From contig NZ_FRAH01000003.1 in NCBI RefSeq assembly GCF_900142265.1, positions 1 through 64,000 on the forward strand: 64,000 nucleotides of DNA, given 5' to 3'. The position numbers and the translations under genes were made by a program. The notes under the pieces were generated by a model that made no database searches, was not told where the DNA came from, and saw nothing but the letters and a program-made list of their open reading frames with translations. The DNA comes from Anaerotignum lactatifermentans DSM 14214 (lineage in GTDB: Bacteria; Bacillota; Clostridia; Lachnospirales; Anaerotignaceae). How positions within the stretch are numbered: position 1 is the stretch's first letter; each line of letters begins with the position of its first letter. Shown piece after piece: positions 33,141 through 41,870 of this stretch.

Positions 33141-33516
33141 CTGTATTCGCCTCCAATAAAATATCTAAAAGACGGTGCAGTTCTTCGCTGGGAAGATTTG
33201 CGATTCTTGCCGCCTTGATTGCGTCGGTCAACCCATTTTCCACTTTGCAGATAAGCTGCTCTCTCATCAGTTCAGAGCCACGGTCCATGACAAAGCAGCC
33301 GCGTCCCTGAACATTTTTGACAAATCCCTCTTGCTCTAATTCTGTATAGGCCCTTGTAACGGTTAGGACGCTGATTTTCAAATCTTTTGCCAGCGTTCTG
33401 AGGGAAGGTAAGGCTTCGTCCTCTTTCAGTTCTCCAGATAGGATTGCCGCCTTGACCTGCTGCTTAATTTGCTCATAGATGGGTACGCCTGATACATTTG
33501 AAATAATTAGTTTCAA
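33133..33516 (-). CDS. GntR-family (YtrA-type) transcriptional regulator
   Basis: A 127-residue repressor: winged-helix residues 10-75 (PIYEQIKQQVKAAILSGEL, then LPSLRTLAKDLKISVLTVTR and AYTELEQEGFV), followed by the short helical YtrA-type dimerisation domain. TTG start at 33516 behind AAGGTGAGA. First gene of the operon with the ABC-2 transporter. YtrA regulators respond to cell-wall antibiotics in Bacillus; the ligand here is unknown. A dyad at its promoter suggests autoregulation. Confidence 0.9.
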   Translation of the reverse strand: MKLIISNVSGVPIYEQIKQQVKAAILSGELKEDEALPSLRTLAKDLKISVLTVTRAYTELEQEGFVKNVQGRGCFVMDRGSELMREQLICKVENGLTDAIKAARIANLPSEELHRLLDILLEANTDD

Positions 33517-33549
33517 TCCATCTCACCTTCTTGCTGTTTTAACTGTTAT

Positions 33550-33593
33550 GTTATTATATATAACACTATAACACGAGATGAGTAAAAAGACAA
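33550..33593 (-). promoter_or_regulatory. Promoter and putative GntR operator
   Basis: On the minus strand TTGTCT (33588-33593), a 17-base spacer and TATAGT (33565-33570) form a promoter. GTTAT-N5-ATAAC (33550-33564) follows the -10 and would overlap the transcription start. A third GTTAT repeat lies just before it. It is a plausible site for the YtrA-type repressor. Confidence 0.5.
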
Positions 33594-33698
33594 TATAGTT
33601 TAAGAAAATTTACAAATAGCAAAAACTGGTCGGAATAATTTTGCCATTTCGATTAGCCATTCTCTCAATCATTCTGCGGCAATTCAAAACAATCCATT

Positions 33699-35060
33699 TT
33701 ATCTATTTTTAAGGAGTGTTTTCCTTTCCCATTTTCTATTTATAAAATAGAGTAAGCCTACAATAGCTGGTAAGATCGGAGAAAGTGCCTGGCCGTAATA
33801 AATTCCTATAAATCCCATATTGAGTGAAAAGGCCAAGAACCAGCTCATAATCAAACGCACAATAACTGCGTCCAGTAAAGCGTTAATCATAGCGACATTT
33901 GCCGCACCGACACCAATAGCAAAGGAATCCAAAGTATACATAATGGCATAAATCAAACTGTTTATACTGCAACAGACACGCAGATAGTAAACTCCATCGT
34001 TTACTGCTTCCGGGTTGGTACTACCAAAAAGCAAAATCAATGGTTCGGCAAAAAGCTGTACGCTTATTACGACAACGAATGTTACGGCAACATTCATCAC
34101 CAAACTAATTTTCACTACCTTTCGGGCACGGTCGATTTGTCCAGCCCCCATACACTGGCCTACCATTGCCGTTACTGCCTGTCCAATAGCCCAACAGGGC
34201 ATACCAGCAAAGGTATTGATTTGTAAACCTACATTTGATCCAGCGGACACTGCAGTTCCAAATTGATTAAGCATTCCCGTAACAAGCAGATAGGCGGTGT
34301 TGACTACGACCATCTGGATCGCTGTAGGTAGGCCGACTTTTACTATGGCGATTAGCTTATCCCATTGAAGCGTAAACTTTCTGTGATCCTCCATAGATAA
34401 AAATATCCTGTGTCGCTTCAAATAGAATAGGGAAATCACAAAGGAAATTCCCTGTGCGGTAATCGTTGCGTAAGCTGCTCCTGCTGTTCCTATTCCTAAC
34501 GGACCTACCAAAACAATGTCTAAAATGATATTGATAATGGTAGCAACTCCTACAAAGTAGAGGGGGGATTTGGAATCCCCCAACCCTTTCAGTACAGAGC
34601 AGACAGCATTATATCCAAAGACAAATACCGTTCCACAGCAAAAGATTTTCATATAGTTGCAGGCTTCTGGATATGCGTCTGCTGGAACGTTTACCATTTT
34701 GAATAGTGGCTGGTAGGTTGCCAAACTCACAACCGTCACAAGCAAAGAGGATACCAGAGAGAGTAGAGCCAACATTTGAAAGGATTCTGCCTGCCCTCTT
34801 TTATCGTCTGCCCCTTTATACTGAGCAATTAACACTGCTCCCCCCATCGTCATACCAATACAAATTGAATTGATGATATAACACAGTTTAGAGGCATTGC
34901 CAATGGCCGCAAGACCTGTATCACCTACAATTTGGCCGACCACAAGCATATCTACTACATTGTAAAACGATTGCAGTAGATTTGCTGAAAGTAATGGGAA
35001 AGCGAAAGAGGCCAGTTTTTTCGGCACACTCCCGGTCAACAAACTATGTTCTTCAGTCAT
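33699..35060 (-). CDS. MATE-family multidrug efflux transporter
   Basis: A 453-residue protein with twelve hydrophobic segments of the NorM/DinF superfamily, expelling cationic drugs with Na+ or H+. Motifs include PLLSANLLQSFYNVVDMLVV in helix 1-2 and AIGNASKLCY, with GLPTAIQMVVVNTAYLL at the repeat start. TTTGGAGG before the ATG at 35060 decides the start. It is preceded by a 280-base leader with a leader peptide and three terminator-like hairpins, pointing to antibiotic-induced attenuation. It is flanked by ABC systems. Confidence 0.92.
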   Translation of the reverse strand: MTEEHSLLTGSVPKKLASFAFPLLSANLLQSFYNVVDMLVVGQIVGDTGLAAIGNASKLCYIINSICIGMTMGGAVLIAQYKGADDKRGQAESFQMLALLSLVSSLLVTVVSLATYQPLFKMVNVPADAYPEACNYMKIFCCGTVFVFGYNAVCSVLKGLGDSKSPLYFVGVATIINIILDIVLVGPLGIGTAGAAYATITAQGISFVISLFYLKRHRIFLSMEDHRKFTLQWDKLIAIVKVGLPTAIQMVVVNTAYLLVTGMLNQFGTAVSAGSNVGLQINTFAGMPCWAIGQAVTAMVGQCMGAGQIDRARKVVKISLVMNVAVTFVVVISVQLFAEPLILLFGSTNPEAVNDGVYYLRVCCSINSLIYAIMYTLDSFAIGVGAANVAMINALLDAVIVRLIMSWFLAFSLNMGFIGIYYGQALSPILPAIVGLLYFINRKWERKTLLKNR

Positions 35061-35080
35061 ATCTATTCCTCCAAAAAGAA

Positions 35081-35260
35081 AAAGGGACACACTACATCGT
35101 GCGCCCTTTGCATAGTCACTTATATAAGCATAACAAAAGGCCACAAACAAAACATCGTCTGTGGCCTAAACAATCAATTATCTATTGTTGATCTGATAAA
35201 AAGGGTATAAAAACCAAAGGCAGTCCACTCTGCCTTGACCTTTTCATTTTATAGATCAAC
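35081..35260 (-). promoter_or_regulatory. Attenuator-like leader of the MATE gene
   Basis: On the minus strand three hairpins end in T-runs. AAGGCAG/CTGCCTT (35217-35236) is followed by TGGTTTTT. GGCCACA/TGTGGCC (35139-35166) is followed by TTTTG. AAAGGGCGCAC/GTGTGTCCC (35081-35109) is followed by TTTTTCTTTTT. GTTGATC (35254-35260) can also pair with GATCAAC (35187-35193), with ATAAAA/TTTTAT extending it, enclosing the first hairpin. Such alternative pairing fits transcription attenuation controlled by translation of the leader peptide. Confidence 0.6.
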
Positions 35261-35341
35261 TTTCCGAAAAGGCTCCGCACAATGTTTTGTGGTATAAACT
35301 TGTGTGGAGCCGAAGTCAATACAAAATTTTCCGAACAACAT
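35249..35341 (-). CDS. Putative 30-residue leader peptide of the MATE gene
   Basis: A 30-codon frame starts at an ATG behind GAGAGGTGAGTACG and begins MLFGKFCIDFGSTQVYTTKH. A 12-base inverted repeat (GGCTCCRCACAA, 35271-35311) lies inside the frame, and its stop codon falls within the GTTGATCTATAAAA arm of the downstream alternative pairing. Ribosome stalling or fast passage would change the folding of the leader. No homologue is asserted; peptide production is inferred from the ribosome site and placement. Confidence 0.55.
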   Translation of the reverse strand: MLFGKFCIDFGSTQVYTTKHCAEPFRKVDL

Positions 35342-35502
35342 CGTACTCACCTCTCGTTACATAACGAATCATTTTTAGTATAGCTAAATCACTGTTAATT
35401 GTCAATCAAACTGTGGAAAAATTGAATATGCCAAAATAGCAAAAAGAATGGCCGGAACAGAAATTTTCTGTCCCGACCAATTTTCTTCTTGAAAGTCAGT
35501 GT

Positions 35503-37920
35503 TTATTCCGCCCTCAGATTTTCAATCAGACTTGTTTTTTCGATTGAACGACAGATGCAATAGCTGACAAGAATCTGTAACCCAATCAGTACAGCAGCAA
35601 ACAAGAGAACAGGTAATGGATCAATGGCGAAGATAACGAATTTCAGAGCCATCACCTTATTTGCCAAATAGCACAGAAGTCCACCAATCGTAATACCAAA
35701 AGCCGCTGCCAATAGTGCCGACTTGATGCTGACACTCATACCCTCCCGGTAGAGCATTTTTCGCAGCTGCCGGTTTGTCATCCCGACAGCTTGTAGCAAA
35801 GCAAACTCCCGCTTGCGGATGATGGCGCTGTTAATCAGCATATTTATCATATTGAGCAATCCAAATATCACGACAAAGGCAGATACAGCATACAGGCTAC
35901 TCATTGTCACATTGATAAACCCTGCAATCATAGAATATTCTTCCGAATATACTTTGAGCCGCAGATTTGGATTTCCGCTGATAAGAGATGCCAGTCTGTC
36001 CTTTACAGGCTCCGTATAGTTTTTATCACAAAAGATAGAGATGTGTGTTGTATTATTATACGGGGAAATCTGCTCGATTGCTTCTTGAGTGCAATAGAAT
36101 AATCCCGTCGAAGGAAAATAGGCAATACCTGCAACAGTAAACGTTTCTTCTATGATCTGTCCACCGACTTCAAAACGGAATGTCAAAGAATCTCCAACTT
36201 GCAAATCGCCATAGTTGAGTTCACTTCGATCTGTGCGGTATTTATTGATTACAATTTCATTCGTACCTAAATCATCATAGCTAACAGTTCCACTTGCGAT
36301 TTCGCTGACATTGGCAATCAGTTCTGGTGACAAGCTATTCAGCAGTTCCAAGTTATCTTCGGGCGAGGTATAATTTACAGCCGATTCAACCAAACGGCCT
36401 ATAACACACTCGTCGAGAACGATTTTCTGGACACCAGGAATATCTGTGATTTGTCCCATCAGTTCACCGGATAATGGATTGTTCTGAATAATTGTCGGGA
36501 AGCGTTCGTAGAAATTGTCCATTTGGATGCCAATTTGAAAATCTTCATCCATAGGATAGCTTTGCCGTATCATTGCCGGAAGATTGATAGAGGACACAAG
36601 AATGGCTAATGCGATCATCAATGTTCCACTGATACTTAGCGAAATAATTGACATTCGATTTTTCTTCCGATTTGTGTGCAGATTGCTTTTTGCTAAAGAA
36701 TCAGGGGTGATTTGCTTTAGTGCCTTGTGAGAACCAGCGGTTTCCCCATCCCTGAATTTCATAGCTTCAATGGGTGAAGCATTTGCCAAAAGTTTTGCGG
36801 GTTTCCTCAGTGCAAATTTAATAACGACATAAATCAGCAGGATCGCAAATAAAGTAATGAGAGCATCATACAGAAGCCATTGTACTCCAGAGATTAAGAC
36901 AATGAGCAAAATAGAAATCAATGCTCCAAGCGGTATAAATCTCACTGCCAACATATTGCCTTGCGTATTTAAGAATCGGCGCAGTTGCTTTTGTGTTGTG
37001 CCCAATGAGATCAGTTGGGCATACATTGGCATGGAATTTACGATGGAAATATAAAAAATGCTGTATATCACAAAGCTGCTGGCAAACATCAGGAATATGG
37101 TGAAAAAGATGACAGCAGCGATCACAGTTCCATCAAAGTAAACTCCATCAATGTAACTCTCATTTATAATAACATCAAAGCTGGGGATGCCCGCAGACTC
37201 GCCTTTGCTTTTCAAAAAGTCTTTTTGGGTATCGGAACCTGTACTGGAATAATCCGAATTGAGTAAAACAAGTACATCAACCGTGGCAGCGGTTTCTGTG
37301 CTGAAATCCGAAGTTATTTGACTGTATTGTTGGGCATATTTCATTCGGAAACTGTTTGATGTTACAACATAAAACTGCTCTCCACGTTCTTGTTCCTTGT
37401 TTTGAATCGTACCACATACAGTAAATTCTTCTTCTCTTTCTTCATTGGTCAAGCTGTCAACATAAGCAAACCGGAAAGTATCTCCTACCGACAAAGCACG
37501 ATTCTTTAAGTAGGTTTCGGACACAAGCACCTCATTTTCACTGTCCGGGATTACGCCATCTACAAGCCGGAACCCCATAAAGGCCAGCGTCTGCTCGTCC
37601 ATATATGCCAGATCGGTACGGCCATCACGGTCAACCTGATTTCCAAAAGATTTGTAGATGCCTACGGCTTCAAAATCTTTATCCGATTGAAGTGTGGTTT
37701 TGGTATCTTCGTTTACTGCCCGATACATAGCATGGTATGGAGCCTGATTCGCTTGATCCAACGCATCATTCACCAAAACCGAAAAAATAGTTGCCATCAG
37801 GCAGGTAGCCAGAATAATAATGATTGCAGTTAAAAATGTTTTTAATTTGTGTGTTTTCAGATCAGCTTTCGCAAGACCATGTATTATTCTGCGCGTATCA
37901 TTTTCAAATGGTAATGTCAT
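35503..37920 (-). CDS. ABC transporter permease with two FtsX domains
   Basis: An 805-residue membrane protein. After an N-terminal MTLPFENDTRRIIHGLAK and a first helix, a large extracytoplasmic domain (about residues 50-265) is followed by an FtsX/MacB-type three-helix unit. A second helix near residue 430, a second extracellular domain and a second FtsX unit (FVVIFGLLNMINMLINSAII) follow. TGMTNRQLRKML is the coupling-loop motif. GGAGG decides the ATG at 37920. It follows the ATPase gene by 13 bases. Its N-terminus matches that of the permease at 38728-41385. Confidence 0.88.
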   Translation of the reverse strand: MTLPFENDTRRIIHGLAKADLKTHKLKTFLTAIIIILATCLMATIFSVLVNDALDQANQAPYHAMYRAVNEDTKTTLQSDKDFEAVGIYKSFGNQVDRDGRTDLAYMDEQTLAFMGFRLVDGVIPDSENEVLVSETYLKNRALSVGDTFRFAYVDSLTNEEREEEFTVCGTIQNKEQERGEQFYVVTSNSFRMKYAQQYSQITSDFSTETAATVDVLVLLNSDYSSTGSDTQKDFLKSKGESAGIPSFDVIINESYIDGVYFDGTVIAAVIFFTIFLMFASSFVIYSIFYISIVNSMPMYAQLISLGTTQKQLRRFLNTQGNMLAVRFIPLGALISILLIVLISGVQWLLYDALITLFAILLIYVVIKFALRKPAKLLANASPIEAMKFRDGETAGSHKALKQITPDSLAKSNLHTNRKKNRMSIISLSISGTLMIALAILVSSINLPAMIRQSYPMDEDFQIGIQMDNFYERFPTIIQNNPLSGELMGQITDIPGVQKIVLDECVIGRLVESAVNYTSPEDNLELLNSLSPELIANVSEIASGTVSYDDLGTNEIVINKYRTDRSELNYGDLQVGDSLTFRFEVGGQIIEETFTVAGIAYFPSTGLFYCTQEAIEQISPYNNTTHISIFCDKNYTEPVKDRLASLISGNPNLRLKVYSEEYSMIAGFINVTMSSLYAVSAFVVIFGLLNMINMLINSAIIRKREFALLQAVGMTNRQLRKMLYREGMSVSIKSALLAAAFGITIGGLLCYLANKVMALKFVIFAIDPLPVLLFAAVLIGLQILVSYCICRSIEKTSLIENLRAE

Positions 37921-37933
37921 ATCCGCCACCTCC

Positions 37934-38599
37934 TTACGCCTTGATTTTTCCGTCCTCAATGCGCACAATACGGTCGGCAAGCTGGGCAATCTCGTTGTTA
38001 TGGGTAATCATCACAAGCGTCTGGTTAAACTCCCGGCTGGTGCGCTGGAGCAAGCCCAGCACATCGGCGCTGGTCTTACTGTCCAGGTTGCCAGTGGGTT
38101 CATCGGCCAGGACAATAGCCGGTTTGGATACCAGGGCGCGGGCAATCGCCACACGCTGCTGCTGGCCGCCGGAAAGGTTGTTGGGCATATTCTGGAGTTT
38201 GTCCTGAAGGCCCAGCATCTTTACGACTTCATCCATGAATTTCTGATCCACGGTGTCGCCATCCAGTTCCACGGGCAGGACGATGTTCTCATACACATTC
38301 AGGATCGGCACCAGATTGTAGTTCTGGAACACAAAGCCGATGTTGCGGCGGCGGAAGATGGTAAGCTGCTCATCGTTCATCTTCGCCAGTTCTTTATCCC
38401 GAACCACCACACTGCCGGAAGTGGGGGTGTCCAGGCCGCCCATCATGTGCAGCAGGGTGGATTTGCCGGAGCCGGAGGTGCCGACCACCGCCACAAACTC
38501 GCCTTCCTCCACGGAGAAGGTCACGCCGTCCAGGGCGCGGGTAATGTTCGGCTCAGTGCCGTAATATTTTTTCAGATCAGTTGTCTGCAAGATACTCAT
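37934..38599 (-). CDS. ABC transporter ATP-binding protein (LolD/MacB type)
   Basis: A 221-residue ATPase with Walker A VGTSGSGKSTLLHMM, Q-loop VFQNYNLVP, signature NNLSGGQQQRVAIARAL and Walker B AIVLADEPTGNLDS, all intact. Members of this group work with FtsX-type permeases in antimicrobial-peptide resistance and lipoprotein export. It is the only ATPase in this cluster, so it probably serves both large permeases as a heteromer. Promoter box B lies 39 bases upstream. Confidence 0.93.
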   Translation of the reverse strand: MSILQTTDLKKYYGTEPNITRALDGVTFSVEEGEFVAVVGTSGSGKSTLLHMMGGLDTPTSGSVVVRDKELAKMNDEQLTIFRRRNIGFVFQNYNLVPILNVYENIVLPVELDGDTVDQKFMDEVVKMLGLQDKLQNMPNNLSGGQQQRVAIARALVSKPAIVLADEPTGNLDSKTSADVLGLLQRTSREFNQTLVMITHNNEIAQLADRIVRIEDGKIKA

Positions 38600-38637
38600 A
38601 AGAATACCGCCTTTCTATATTTTCAATATGAATGTAG

Positions 38638-38669
38638 TCTAAAACTGAATTGTTGCAGAAATGTCCTAA
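38638..38669 (-). promoter_or_regulatory. Response-regulator-type promoter box, copy B
   Basis: On the minus strand TTAGGACATTTCTGCA, then ACAATTCAGTTT and TAGACT. The ACATTTC/ACAATTC pair has an 11-base period, and the -10-like TAGACT starts 12 bases after the second repeat begins. It precedes the ATPase gene. A GAAGCAATTC half-site lies further upstream (38685-38705). Confidence 0.65.
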
Positions 38670-38727
38670 ACGCCCTTTGGTTTTGGACTGAATTGCTTCA
38701 ATTTTGAGATATTTCCATTTTGGGTAA

Positions 38728-41385
38728 TTACACAGTTTCGTCCTTTAGGACTTCAACCACAATGTCTTTCCGAATCTGTCGGGACGCAAAGGCATAAATC
38801 CCACTGATAAGCAGAAGGGTGAGGACAATAAATGCCAGCAGCCCCCACAGGGAGAAAACTCCCAAAAACTCACCAAAAGTGACATCCTGCATCCACAACA
38901 CAGCGCCAATGATAAAGAGCAGAACCGGCAGGCCGAACAAAATTGGCTTAGACGCAAGCAAAAACCCCTCAATGGACAGCAGACGGTGAAGCCCTTTCTT
39001 ATCCAGGCCCACAGAGCGCAGCATGGCAAAGTCTTTCCGCCTTTGGTACAAGCTGTTCAGAATCGCTGATGTTGCAGAGGAAATTCCGACGATTCCAAAG
39101 AGTGCGGTCAGGCTATACACGACAAGCATGGTAGCGTTCGTCAGCTGATCGCGGGTGATTGCCCGTTCTGTTTTGCTTGAAGTATAAAAGTCATCGGAAC
39201 TTAAATAGGCGCTGCATATTTGATCCGCGTCCTTTTGGATTTGGGCATCTAATCCATCTTCTATCGCAAGGTTCATGTAAGTGCGGTAGTTGTAGACTGC
39301 CCGATCTTCCGAATAATTCCCAATAATGCGGTAATACTCATCCATAGGAACGAGGATGGGGAGCGTATAGAACGCCGTGTGCAATCCAATGTCAGGCAAT
39401 TCTTGGATCGTCGTACCCACATTCAGGTCAAATGTGTAATTGCCTTGAATGGAGTCTAAAAACTTCTCTGTGATATTCAAGGACTGCCCCGTTTCCAAAT
39501 TGAGATAAGAGGTCATTTCTTTTTTGGCTTCATAACCTCTGGAATCGGGGTTCTTTACAACAGAATTTACTACGATTGCCGTCCCGTTTTCCAACGGCTC
39601 CATGCCTGCTTTTGCAAGGCAGGCATCATAGGAATCCTGTTCCAGTCCAATCAGCACGCAGGGGATTCTGTATTGCCCGTCACGATTTACGACATACTCG
39701 CCAGCCGCCTTTGTACCAAATCCACCGGAGGTGACAAACTCGCTGGACAGGTCATCATCCGATACCCAAATCGCGCAGTTTGCCATTGTATAAGTGGCTT
39801 CATTTGTGACATGGGGAAGTGCTTTTAATTCCTGAATCAGCGCCTGATCCACCTGCTGACCCGGTTCCATTGTGATATTCACATCAAAGTGATTATCCTG
39901 CTCCGCTTTGGTATTGTTCACATCAGAAATTGCAAAAACAGCCAGGAAGCTGAACATCAATACCAGACACAGGCAGAGCGTAGCCGTACAAGTACGGAAC
40001 AGCTTTCGATTCGCAGCAATCGAGTTTGCTGATAGTTTTCCAATAAAACCAAACCATTTTTTCAGCAAAGTATGTTTTTTCGATTTTTTGAGTGTCGTGA
40101 GATTCCAGCTTTCTTTCACTGCTTCAATCGGCCGGAACTTCCCCACCTGTTTTGCAGGGCCTGAAGCTGCCAGCAAAACCGTCAGGAACGATAACACCAT
40201 CGAACCGAGCGCAACCCACGGCGAAAAGGACACAGTAATCGGATGCTCCATTGCATCGCCTACCAGCGCAGAATAACCAGAAAGCACACCATAAGAAAAC
40301 AAGTATCCCAGCCCCACAGAGAGCAAAATTGGAAGAAAAGCTAATTGCCGGGCTTCATAAAAAACCATCCGTTGAACCTGTTTTGAAGTCATACCAATCG
40401 ACTTTAATATCCCAAGTTCTTTCATTTTCCGCTTGGCAGAAATAGAAAAGGCACCACGGATAATATAAGAGAACACCGTCATGGAGGCCAATGCGACCAG
40501 GACAACAGCAAGAAACAGCTTTGGCAAATCGCTGTTCCAAAAATGTCCCGGCTCATAGATTCCATACAGCCCCAACAGAGCCGTGTGATAGCGATAAGGA
40601 TAGTCGCCGTATTCGTCTGCTTTCATTTCAATCGTCTGTGCAATTTGAGGAATGGTATCAAAGATCGCAGAGGGATTTTTGACCTGAAGGTATGCTACAA
40701 GGTCGGTATCCCCAGGCAGCACAGAGGGATCAAGCCAGCCGTATGCCGGATAGCCGTTATATGCAGAAGAAACCGTCATATCAATTTCGCCAACAATAGT
40801 GTATTGAGCTTCTGCTACTTTCTCAAATGTTTCCCCGCTTTGTGTGGGTGACAGAAAATCGACTGGTTCCGAACTGACTTTTCGTTCTCCCAAAACCACG
40901 GAAACGGTGTCCCCAATCTGATAGGATGGATTTTGTTCAAAAAAACTCTTGCCTACCACGATTTCACCGGGCGCCTGCGGCACACGCCCGTGAATCATCA
41001 GGTTTTTTTCGTGCATGGAATCCCAATATTGGGCATCACAGTTTTGAACCAGTAAAAACGGCAATTCTGTTCCATCAGGCAACTGCGCGGTTTGATTATT
41101 TCCTTTCGCCATGATTTTCTGAACATTGTCGTTCCCTTGGATTTCCGCCAGTTGTCCTGCCTGAATGTCCAAAAGCTGTGCATCCCAATCACCAGCTTGA
41201 TAGATTTCCTGCTGGATGCTTTGATTCCAATAACTTTGAACAAAGGTAAACAAGGCACATAGAAAGGTGGACGCAATGAGAATCGCCACCATAATAGAAA
41301 TAGAAGTGCGTTTGTTCGCCTTGATGTCCTGTTTTGCCAGCTTCTTTACTACTCGGCTGGTATCGTTTTCAAAAGGTAACGTCAT
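38728..41385 (-). CDS. ABC transporter permease with two FtsX domains (second)
   Basis: An 885-residue membrane protein with the same plan as the permease at 35503-37920: N-terminus MTLPFENDTSRVVKKLAKQD, one helix, a large extracellular region, an FtsX unit with ELGILKSIGMTSKQVQRMV, a second extracellular region and a second FtsX unit. GGAGTTGGTGGGT precedes the ATG. Promoter box C lies 26 bases upstream. Two non-identical permeases with a single ATPase suggest a heterodimeric exporter or extractor of peptides, which is inference from families such as BceAB and MacB. Confidence 0.88.
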   Translation of the reverse strand: MTLPFENDTSRVVKKLAKQDIKANKRTSISIMVAILIASTFLCALFTFVQSYWNQSIQQEIYQAGDWDAQLLDIQAGQLAEIQGNDNVQKIMAKGNNQTAQLPDGTELPFLLVQNCDAQYWDSMHEKNLMIHGRVPQAPGEIVVGKSFFEQNPSYQIGDTVSVVLGERKVSSEPVDFLSPTQSGETFEKVAEAQYTIVGEIDMTVSSAYNGYPAYGWLDPSVLPGDTDLVAYLQVKNPSAIFDTIPQIAQTIEMKADEYGDYPYRYHTALLGLYGIYEPGHFWNSDLPKLFLAVVLVALASMTVFSYIIRGAFSISAKRKMKELGILKSIGMTSKQVQRMVFYEARQLAFLPILLSVGLGYLFSYGVLSGYSALVGDAMEHPITVSFSPWVALGSMVLSFLTVLLAASGPAKQVGKFRPIEAVKESWNLTTLKKSKKHTLLKKWFGFIGKLSANSIAANRKLFRTCTATLCLCLVLMFSFLAVFAISDVNNTKAEQDNHFDVNITMEPGQQVDQALIQELKALPHVTNEATYTMANCAIWVSDDDLSSEFVTSGGFGTKAAGEYVVNRDGQYRIPCVLIGLEQDSYDACLAKAGMEPLENGTAIVVNSVVKNPDSRGYEAKKEMTSYLNLETGQSLNITEKFLDSIQGNYTFDLNVGTTIQELPDIGLHTAFYTLPILVPMDEYYRIIGNYSEDRAVYNYRTYMNLAIEDGLDAQIQKDADQICSAYLSSDDFYTSSKTERAITRDQLTNATMLVVYSLTALFGIVGISSATSAILNSLYQRRKDFAMLRSVGLDKKGLHRLLSIEGFLLASKPILFGLPVLLFIIGAVLWMQDVTFGEFLGVFSLWGLLAFIVLTLLLISGIYAFASRQIRKDIVVEVLKDETV

Positions 41386-41410
41386 ACCCACCAACTCCTT
41401 TCCATCGTAG

Positions 41411-41442
41411 TCTAAAACGGAATTGTTGCAGAAATGTCCTAA
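41411..41442 (-). promoter_or_regulatory. Response-regulator-type promoter box, copy C
   Basis: On the minus strand TTAGGACATTTCTGCA, then ACAATTCCGTTT and TAGACT (-10 ending at about 41,406). Only about 20 bases separate it from the permease start, so the -10 position is tightly fixed. AATTGAAGCAATTC half-sites continue upstream to about 41,490. Confidence 0.65.
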
Positions 41443-41486
41443 ACGCCCTCTAATTTAGCGGCGAATTGCTTCAATTTTAGGACAAT

Positions 41487-41747
41487 TCATGTTTGGCCGT
41501 ATTTTTTGTAAAGCCAAACGGAAAGCAAGCCGGTAATTGCCAGTTGAATCACCAAAAAGAACAGCACAAGCCAGATGCTCTCATAATAGAATAGCTGTGT
41601 CTGAAAGACAGCAGCATCAATCAATGCCACTATTCCAGCTGCCCATCGGATATGCTGGACAAAGAAGAACTTGAAAACACCCAGAACAATTATAGGCGGC
41701 AGGCAGAGCAGAATCGCATTGAAAATCAATGTTCTTGTGATAGCCAT
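41487..41747 (-). CDS. Small three-helix membrane protein
   Basis: An 86-residue product starting MAITRTLIFNAILLCLPPII with three hydrophobic segments and the short soluble end KKYGQT. I do not recognise the family. GGAGAAAGTCAC decides the ATG at 41747; an ATG at 41765 overlaps the ribosome site. It lies between sensor kinase and transporter genes and has its own promoter box D, so it belongs to the same regulon. It could be a transporter accessory subunit or a signalling partner. Confidence 0.65.
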   Translation of the reverse strand: MAITRTLIFNAILLCLPPIIVLGVFKFFFVQHIRWAAGIVALIDAAVFQTQLFYYESIWLVLFFLVIQLAITGLLSVWLYKKYGQT

Positions 41748-41789
41748 GTGACTTTCTCCTCTCATCGTTTGAGAAAAGCCTACCTCCCA

Positions 41790-41810
41790 AATGTTGCAGA
41801 AATGTCCTAA
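41790..41810 (-). promoter_or_regulatory. Response-regulator-type promoter box, copy D
   Basis: On the minus strand TTAGGACATTTCTGCA, then ACATTTGGGAGG and TAGGCT. The first repeat is intact and the second weaker (ACATTTG), but the -10-like hexamer keeps the 12-base spacing. It precedes the small membrane protein gene. Confidence 0.5.
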
Positions 41811-41870
41811 AATCCAAATAGCATAAAAATTTTTTGAAAAAAGCGGCAGCCTGCACAGGCCGCCGCTTGA

